NCBI RefSeq assembly: GCF_019355395.1
Contig: NZ_CP048829.1
Span: forward strand, 2,397,001 to 2,461,000
Direction: 5' to 3'
DNA length: 64,000 bases
DNA from: Chordicoccus furentiruminis
GTDB taxonomy: Bacteria > Bacillota > Clostridia > Lachnospirales > Lachnospiraceae
Under the pieces are notes generated by a model, which saw only the letters and a program-made list of their open reading frames with translations, made no database searches and had not been told where the DNA came from. Each line of letters begins with the position of its first letter. Within the stretch, counting starts at the first letter, position 1. The translations under genes and the position numbers were made by a program. This document shows, one piece after another, positions 59,547-64,000 of the stretch.

Positions 59547-60983
59547 ATGGAAGAAAAGAAATACCTGAAATGGTACAACAAGATCGGTTATGGATCGGGA
59601 GATATTGCCGGCAATGTCGTATATGCCCTGCTGTCTGCCTTTGTCATGATCTTCCTGACCGATACGGCCGGCTTAAGTTCAGGAGTTGTCGGGACACTGA
59701 TTGCGGTATCAAAAGTATTCGACGGAGCCAGTGATCTGCTGTTCGGTGCATTGATCGACAAAACGCATACAAAGATGGGTAAAGCACGTCCCTGGATGTT
59801 CTATGGATACTTCGGATGCGCCGTCTGCCTGGTCGCCATCTTCAGTATTCCGGCGGATATGTCGGATTTTTCAAAGTATGCATGGTTCTTTATCACCTAC
59901 ACTGTGCTGAATGCAGGTTTCTATACCGCCAACAACATCGCTTACTCTGCACTGACAGCATTGATTACCAAGAACAATCATGAGCGCGTCCAGATGGGAT
60001 CAATCCGTTTCATGTTTGCTTTTGGCACCAGTATGCTGATTCAGACGATCACGGTGGCATGGGTCAATTCTCTGGGAGGAGACGCCGCTGCCTGGAGGAC
60101 AGTTGCGATCATCTACGCGATAATCGGTGTTATCAGCAATACCATCTCTGTTTTCTCAGTGAAAGAGCTTTCGCCCGAAGAACTGGCAGAGGATTCCACT
60201 GCCCAATCCGAAGACTATGAGCCTCCGGTAATGGATACAGAGAGTGAAGAAGCTATACCGATCGCAAATAATCAGAATGAAAAGTATTCCTTCAAGGAAG
60301 TTTTCAAGATCCTGATCCACAATAAATATTTTATTATGATCTGCGGCGCTTATCTTCTTATGCAGATCTATTCTGCAACATTGAACATGGGAATCTATTA
60401 CATGACCTATGTGCTGCACAACGCAAACCTTCTCGGGGTATTCTCCTGGGCGATCAACATACCGATGATCCTCGGCCTGCTGTTTACTCCCATGTTGGTC
60501 ACAAGGTTCAAGGGGATGTACCGGCTAAACAAATACGGATACATACTGGGCACTCTGGGAAGACTTGGTGTCCTTGTTGCTGGTTATCTCGGCAGTGTCC
60601 CACTGATGCTCGTTTTCACAGCCCTGGCCGCGGTTAGTATGAGTCCGCTTCAAGGTGACATGAACGCTCTGATTGCCACCTGCTCTGAATATACATACCT
60701 CAAAGATGGAAAGCGTGTAGAAGGAACCATGTATTCCTGCACGTCCTTTGGAACAAAGGTTGGCGGTGGTATTGGTGTTGCGCTTTCCGGATGGCTCCTG
60801 GAACTCTCCGGATACATCAAGGGTGGTGTTGCCACACAGCCTGCCAGCACAATTCAGATGCTCGGCATCATGTATCTCTGGCTCCCGCTGATCTTCAACT
60901 TCCTGGTTCTTCTCATTCTCGCAAGGCTCGATGTAGAGAAGACTGTTGAAAAGATGAAAGCTGAAAAGGCAGCCACAATCTAA
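59547..60983 (+). CDS. GPH-family sugar:cation symporter
   Basis: The 478-residue major-facilitator protein has 12 predicted spans and the GPH/MelB-type motif DGASDLLFGALIDKTHTKMGKARPW (in part). A long cytoplasmic loop with acidic residues (about 210-250) separates the two halves. It very likely imports lactose or another beta-galactoside for LacZ. ATG 59547 has AAAGGGGAA. Intergenic distance from lacZ is 147 bases without another gene. Confidence 0.9.
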   Translation: MEEKKYLKWYNKIGYGSGDIAGNVVYALLSAFVMIFLTDTAGLSSGVVGTLIAVSKVFDGASDLLFGALIDKTHTKMGKARPWMFYGYFGCAVCLVAIFSIPADMSDFSKYAWFFITYTVLNAGFYTANNIAYSALTALITKNNHERVQMGSIRFMFAFGTSMLIQTITVAWVNSLGGDAAAWRTVAIIYAIIGVISNTISVFSVKELSPEELAEDSTAQSEDYEPPVMDTESEEAIPIANNQNEKYSFKEVFKILIHNKYFIMICGAYLLMQIYSATLNMGIYYMTYVLHNANLLGVFSWAINIPMILGLLFTPMLVTRFKGMYRLNKYGYILGTLGRLGVLVAGYLGSVPLMLVFTALAAVSMSPLQGDMNALIATCSEYTYLKDGKRVEGTMYSCTSFGTKVGGGIGVALSGWLLELSGYIKGGVATQPASTIQMLGIMYLWLPLIFNFLVLLILARLDVEKTVEKMKAEKAATI

Positions 60984-60988
60984 TGCAA

Positions 60989-61031
60989 AGATCCCACCAG
61001 AGGGAAATTCGTTTTCCTGCTGGTGGGATCT
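60989..61031 (+). terminator. Terminator of lac module
   Basis: Arms 60989-61000 (AGATCCCACCAG) and 61020-61031 pair perfectly, with a second inner pairing, 6 bases after the symporter stop. The following sequence (gtctta) is only weakly T-rich. Confidence 0.6.
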
Positions 61032-61045
61032 GTCTTACTCATAGC

Positions 61046-61215
61046 TCAGGCCATGACCGGATTTTTCTTTTCTTCCTTTTCCTGCCGAATCAACTCGCCA
61101 ACCCTTTTGAGGCTGACACCTGTCATCTCAGATATTTCTTCTTTCCCATATTTCCCAGCTTTAATCATACGTAAGGCAGTAGCTTCAAAGAGAGACCACA
61201 CAACACGAAATAGAG
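61046..61215 (-). pseudogene. C-terminal remnant resembling Rpn/PD-(D/E)xK transposase-type proteins
   Basis: On the minus strand a run ending at 61046 reads VVWSLFEATALRMIKAGKYG and then EEISEMTGVSLKRVGELIRQ to a stop. The KAGKYGKEEISEMTGVSLKRV pattern resembles the C-terminal tail of Rpn/PD-(D/E)xK family proteins, which end in a similar EEIAEITGLS helix. No start or nuclease core remains. Confidence 0.35.
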
Positions 61216-61634
61216 ATGCGTATTTACTGGAATCAGTGGGGATAGTTCACACTCTGAGATTGCAAGAGCAAGTTAAGAGCAAGTTAAAGCACCCACCAGA
61301 AAACGTTGAAAATACAGGGCTTCCGCCATCTTTTAGGTGAAAAATGATTGAGCTCAGCAAGTTAAAAGTGTCATGGGGAGCAGTTCACCGTTTCACCGAA
61401 CGCTTTTTACCACGCCCCGGATTGGAAGATATCGTGATATGCAAGTGGTAGCAAGAGGTGAAATTTGCGAGTAGGCCATTGTTGTCTTTTATATTGACGA
61501 TATTTTTTTGACACAGAGGCGGAGACCGTTTGCGAAATCGCTTGCAATGGACGACAATCCACGGCATAATGATATTGTCACTCGTGACAATAAAATGACA
61601 TTCAAATCATCCGTAAATTCATGAATCAGAAAAG
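61216..61634. other. Gene-free right end of the element
   Basis: No gene is supported. AGCAAGTTAA recurs three times between about 61265 and 61365. The motif CGACAATCC (61551-61559) and the palindrome TATTGTCAC-TC-GTGACAATA (61573-61592) resemble the left-end GACAATAC repeats and may be integrase arm sites. Confidence 0.45.
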
Positions 61635-61656
61635 AACAGTTCAGAAGTGAACTGTT
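61635..61656. promoter_or_regulatory. Copy of the XRE operator at the right end
   Basis: AACAGTTCA-GAAG-TGAACTGTT shares both arms (ACAGTTCA/TGAACTGT) with the operators upstream of the Xis-like gene 15.5 kb away. It is 50 bases inside the putative right core. Confidence 0.7.
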
Positions 61657-61705
61657 TCGCACGCTGATATAGGATCTATGGACCTCTAACCCCTTTTCAA
61701 TCGAA

Positions 61706-61715
61706 GAGCTCGAAT
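61706..61715 (+). other. Putative attR core with guaA stop
   Basis: GAGCTCGAAT equals the guaA 3' end. Read in the guaA frame it gives Glu-Leu-Glu and then TAA at 61715-61717, the likely original stop, just ahead of a terminator. Confidence 0.6.
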
Positions 61716-61723
61716 AAATATTG

Positions 61724-61766
61724 AAAGTCCGGAATCCGGTATAAACACTGGGCTTCCGGACTTTTT
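61724..61766 (+). terminator. Terminator, probably the original guaA terminator
   Basis: Arms 61724-61734 and 61754-61764 pair over 11 bases, followed by T residues to 61766. No + strand gene lies immediately before it apart from the guaA-end fragment. Confidence 0.75.
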
Positions 61767-61843
61767 CTATGCCTCGTGAGTACATTTTTCAAAAAAAGAT
61801 TCGGCGTTTACCGACCACCCTTTTTGCCTGAAAACGGAACCAC

Positions 61844-62053
61844 CTATTTACCTCCGTCTGTGAAGGTGAATAATTCCTCGACAGTAACGTCAAATACTCT
61901 TGCGATATCCATTGCCAGCTTTAATGAGGGATTATATTTACCGTTTTCCAGATGAACAATTGTCTCCCTCCGGGCACCAACTTTCTCCGCAAGATCCGCC
62001 TGCGTTAATCCTGCTTTTTCACGGAATTCTTTTATTTTTGTAACAAGTGCCAC
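61844..62053 (-). CDS. XRE-family regulator, 69 residues
   Basis: A single HTH_3 domain ([40 protein letters not shown]) fills the product. It has a one-base gap to the upstream membrane-protein gene and they are surely one operon. Such pairs of small XRE regulator and membrane protein are common in Firmicutes; the role is unknown. Confidence 0.85.
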   Translation of the reverse strand: MALVTKIKEFREKAGLTQADLAEKVGARRETIVHLENGKYNPSLKLAMDIARVFDVTVEELFTFTDGGK

Positions 62054-62054
62054 C

Positions 62055-62468
62055 TCATACTCCCTTCTGATCCATTACCTTGAAAATGATAATTCGCAGT
62101 ATGGAAATGATGATCAGCGAAATCATAATAACCCAGCCCATGAAAGATGCAGTATTAGCTACATGCCCCAATGTGCCGCCAATAAATGCAGTCAAAACCA
62201 TTGCTGATGTAAATATTTTCAGACAGATGGAGTCACATCTTTTTAAATTTGCTCTTGCAAGCTCATCGATGGGTTCTTTGTGAAATTTCCGGACTCTGTA
62301 TGATATCAGGAAAATAAAACATATGATCCCTCCTGCGACAGCATTTTGAATATACGTGTAGGATTCTTTCCAATCCGTTCTTACCCAGCACCAATAGTAG
62401 AATGTCAAACCAATGGTAAGAACTGCAGTTTCTGTCATCAATTCTGTAATACTGACTTTTTTATTCAT
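62055..62468 (-). CDS. Small four-span membrane protein
   Basis: The 137-residue product has about four hydrophobic segments (about residues 12-27, 42-58, 84-105 and 110-131). It resembles the membrane partners of small XRE regulators (DUF2178- or DUF3796-like in layout). Ribosome site CAGGAGG. It is first in the two-gene operon; function unknown. Confidence 0.7.
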   Translation of the reverse strand: MNKKVSITELMTETAVLTIGLTFYYWCWVRTDWKESYTYIQNAVAGGIICFIFLISYRVRKFHKEPIDELARANLKRCDSICLKIFTSAMVLTAFIGGTLGHVANTASFMGWVIMISLIIISILRIIIFKVMDQKGV

Positions 62469-62480
62469 AATGCCTCCTGT

Positions 62481-62558
62481 GTGATATATTTATCACTTGA
62501 TGTTATAAATATATCACATTAAAATTACTTGTCAACAATTAATGTGATAAATAATTCA
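62481..62558 (-). promoter_or_regulatory. Promoter and three GTGATA-type operators
   Basis: GTGATA-TATT-TATCAC is at 62481-62496; related but imperfect copies are centred near 62510 and 62550. The minus-strand promoter TTGACA (62535-62530) - 16 - TATATT (62513-62508) lies between them, so the downstream XRE protein may repress its own operon. Confidence 0.65.
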
Positions 62559-62814
62559 CTTTGTATATTCAGATATACAGTTTCCAGACCGTGATTGACA
62601 GCTATGAGGACTCGATGAGTGTGTCTGATTCTGAAAGAATTGTTTAATTGCTAAGAAATGAGGCCTTAAACCGTTAAAAGGATTACAGGAAGTTGCAAAT
62701 TATAAGAGCGCAAAAAGACATTATTATATACGGGTTACGCGATTAACCTATTGTGGAATGAGCTTTTTTTAAATACTATGGGACAAAAGCGTAAAGGAGA
62801 AACTCAGAAACCCC
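62559..62814. other. Intergenic region upstream of MATE gene
   Basis: No gene is supported. A short open run near 62569-62646 ends in TAA and could be a remnant coding end but has no start. The rest is AT-rich, with no clear promoter seen. Confidence 0.4.
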
Positions 62815-64000
62815 ATGTCAGATAAAAGATTTTTACAAGATGTGCTGCGCATCTCCATACCCGTGGCATTACAATCCATGCTGCAGTCTTCCTTTTCCAT
62901 GGTCGATCAGATCATGGTCGGTCAGCTTGGAGATAAAGGTGTTGCTGCAGTTGAAATTGCCGGAAAGCCCAGTTTTATTTATGCGTTCGTCATTGGAGCA
63001 ATCAGTACGATCACAGGAATCATGATCTCGCAGTACATTGGCAACCACAACAGAGAAGCAGAGGAAAAGAGCATCTGTATCAATTTTCTGGTGATGATAT
63101 TAACCGGGCTTACCTTTCTATCTGTTTTCAGTCTTTTCCAGAATCCGTTCGTGGGAATGTTTACGGAAGAAGAGCAGGTAATCACAGAGGGCAGCACATA
63201 TCTCGGGATTATCTCATGGACATTCATTCCGCTGGGGATCTGCAACATTCTGGGGACGGCCCTGCGATGCCGGGACAAATCAACCTGGCCGCTTTATATC
63301 GGCATTTTTTCTGCTTTGCTCAATACAGTTTTAAACTACTGCTTTATATTTGGAAATTTTGGCGCGCCGCGTCTTGGAATAGCAGGCGCCGCATATGCGA
63401 GTGTCATATCCCAGGCAGCAGGAGCACTGATTTCCATCCTGTGTTTTTGCAGATTATATGGGCGGATTCGTATTTCGTTAAGCCTTGGAAAGGCAGGATA
63501 TTCGCAGTACTTTCTGATGCTTCTGCCGATTGTTTTGAATGAGTTTTTCTGGTCCGTGGGACAAAGCGTATACACATATGTTTATGGGCATATGGGAACT
63601 AATGAACTGGCAGGAATGTCGTTGACGGGCGCTGTTCAAGGCCTGACCATGGGAGCATTAAGCGGCCTGTCTCAGGCAGCCGGGATTCTGATCGGCAAAA
63701 GGCTGGGCAGCAGGGAATATGATGCTGCTTATGAGGATTCCAAAAAGCTATGCGGTCTTGGAGTGGCCGGATCACTGGTCTTCACGCTGTTATTGATTTT
63801 GATCAGAAATCCGTATGTTCAGCTGTTCAACGTATCAGGAGATGTTCGCGGAATTGGCGCAGATATTATGGCAGCATTTGCGATCCTGATGCCTGTGAAG
63901 GTACAGAATATGATACTGGGAGGCGGAATCATCCGAAGCGGCGGAAAAACGAAGTACGTCATGATGATTGACATGATGGGAACCTGGCTGATCGGCGTAC
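62815..64000 (+). CDS. MATE-family efflux transporter, C-terminus beyond window
   Basis: The 395 visible residues carry membrane segments in the MATE pattern, beginning LRISIPVALQSMLQSSFSMVDQIMVG (in part) and AGAAYASVISQAAGA, with the second half starting near LLPIVLNEFFWSVGQ. MATE proteins export drugs and other cations using Na+ or H+ gradients. The ATG at 62815 has AAAGGAGA 14 bases upstream, a wide spacing. The 3' end is cut by the window edge. Confidence 0.85.
   Translation, partial: MSDKRFLQDVLRISIPVALQSMLQSSFSMVDQIMVGQLGDKGVAAVEIAGKPSFIYAFVIGAISTITGIMISQYIGNHNREAEEKSICINFLVMILTGLTFLSVFSLFQNPFVGMFTEEEQVITEGSTYLGIISWTFIPLGICNILGTALRCRDKSTWPLYIGIFSALLNTVLNYCFIFGNFGAPRLGIAGAAYASVISQAAGALISILCFCRLYGRIRISLSLGKAGYSQYFLMLLPIVLNEFFWSVGQSVYTYVYGHMGTNELAGMSLTGAVQGLTMGALSGLSQAAGILIGKRLGSREYDAAYEDSKKLCGLGVAGSLVFTLLLILIRNPYVQLFNVSGDVRGIGADIMAAFAILMPVKVQNMILGGGIIRSGGKTKYVMMIDMMGTWLIGV

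Noticed and set aside
61385-61785. Two minus-strand frames at the right end of the element
   Set aside because: They overlap palindromes and the proposed core, lack ribosome sites and resemble no family.
62569-62646. Short run ending SYEDSMSVSDSERIV-stop
   Set aside because: It looks like the end of a coding gene but has no start, ribosome site or recognised family; kept only as a possible remnant.

Overview
The window reads as chromosomal DNA of a GC-rich member of the Clostridia, most likely Lachnospiraceae-like. The grounds are a SufCBDSU iron-sulfur operon with SufU rather than SufA/E, AGGAGG-type ribosome sites, consensus sigma-A promoters, RecD2, ComF, a DUF1934 protein and GPH/GH2 lactose genes. 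This placement comes from gene content and is not a taxonomic test.

From 1 to about 45.1 kb lies dense housekeeping DNA, mostly on the + strand. It holds: a partial membrane protein; sufCBDSU; glpK; lepA-hemW; a sugar-nucleotide-type epimerase; uvrA; an mreB paralog; recD2-comF; a Co/Ni ECF importer (cbiM-cbiQ-cbiO); an Ogg-type DNA glycosylase; a LOG-family protein; a GH42-like protein lacking the expected catalytic glutamates; mscL with a zinc ribbon; a sigma-70-like small protein; a tetR - MMPL transporter - 1418-residue secreted repeat protein module; an MntP-like membrane protein; ddl-murF; plsC (minus); ispE-gntR-murI-DUF1934; two minus-strand membrane-anchored proteins, one a polysaccharide deacetylase; and guaA.

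From 45083 to 61715 there appears to be a 16.6-kb integrated element inserted in the 3' end of guaA. The last coding bases of guaA (GAGCTCGAAT) recur at 61706-61715, where they are followed by a TAA stop in the guaA frame and a strong terminator, as an unoccupied guaA end would be. The element has an XRE repressor with palindromic operators, a divergent Xis-like gene, a tyrosine integrase, a ribbon-helix-helix-like protein, parA, a broken parB, three RepA_N-type copies (one intact, one frameshifted, one truncated), iteron-like 11-bp repeats, a small XRE/membrane-protein pair, a DUF1016 (YhcG-type) nuclease, DUF5688 and a Cys-rich small protein. Its cargo is a lactose module: an AraC regulator, GH2 beta-galactosidase and a GPH symporter. 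No relaxase or type IV secretion gene is present. It looks like a plasmid-like integrative element, probably non-autonomous and partly decayed. A copy of the repressor operator lies near the right end as well as at the left.

From 61716 to 64000 come the putative native guaA terminator, an XRE/membrane-protein pair on the minus strand with three similar palindromes upstream, and the start of a MATE efflux gene cut by the window edge.
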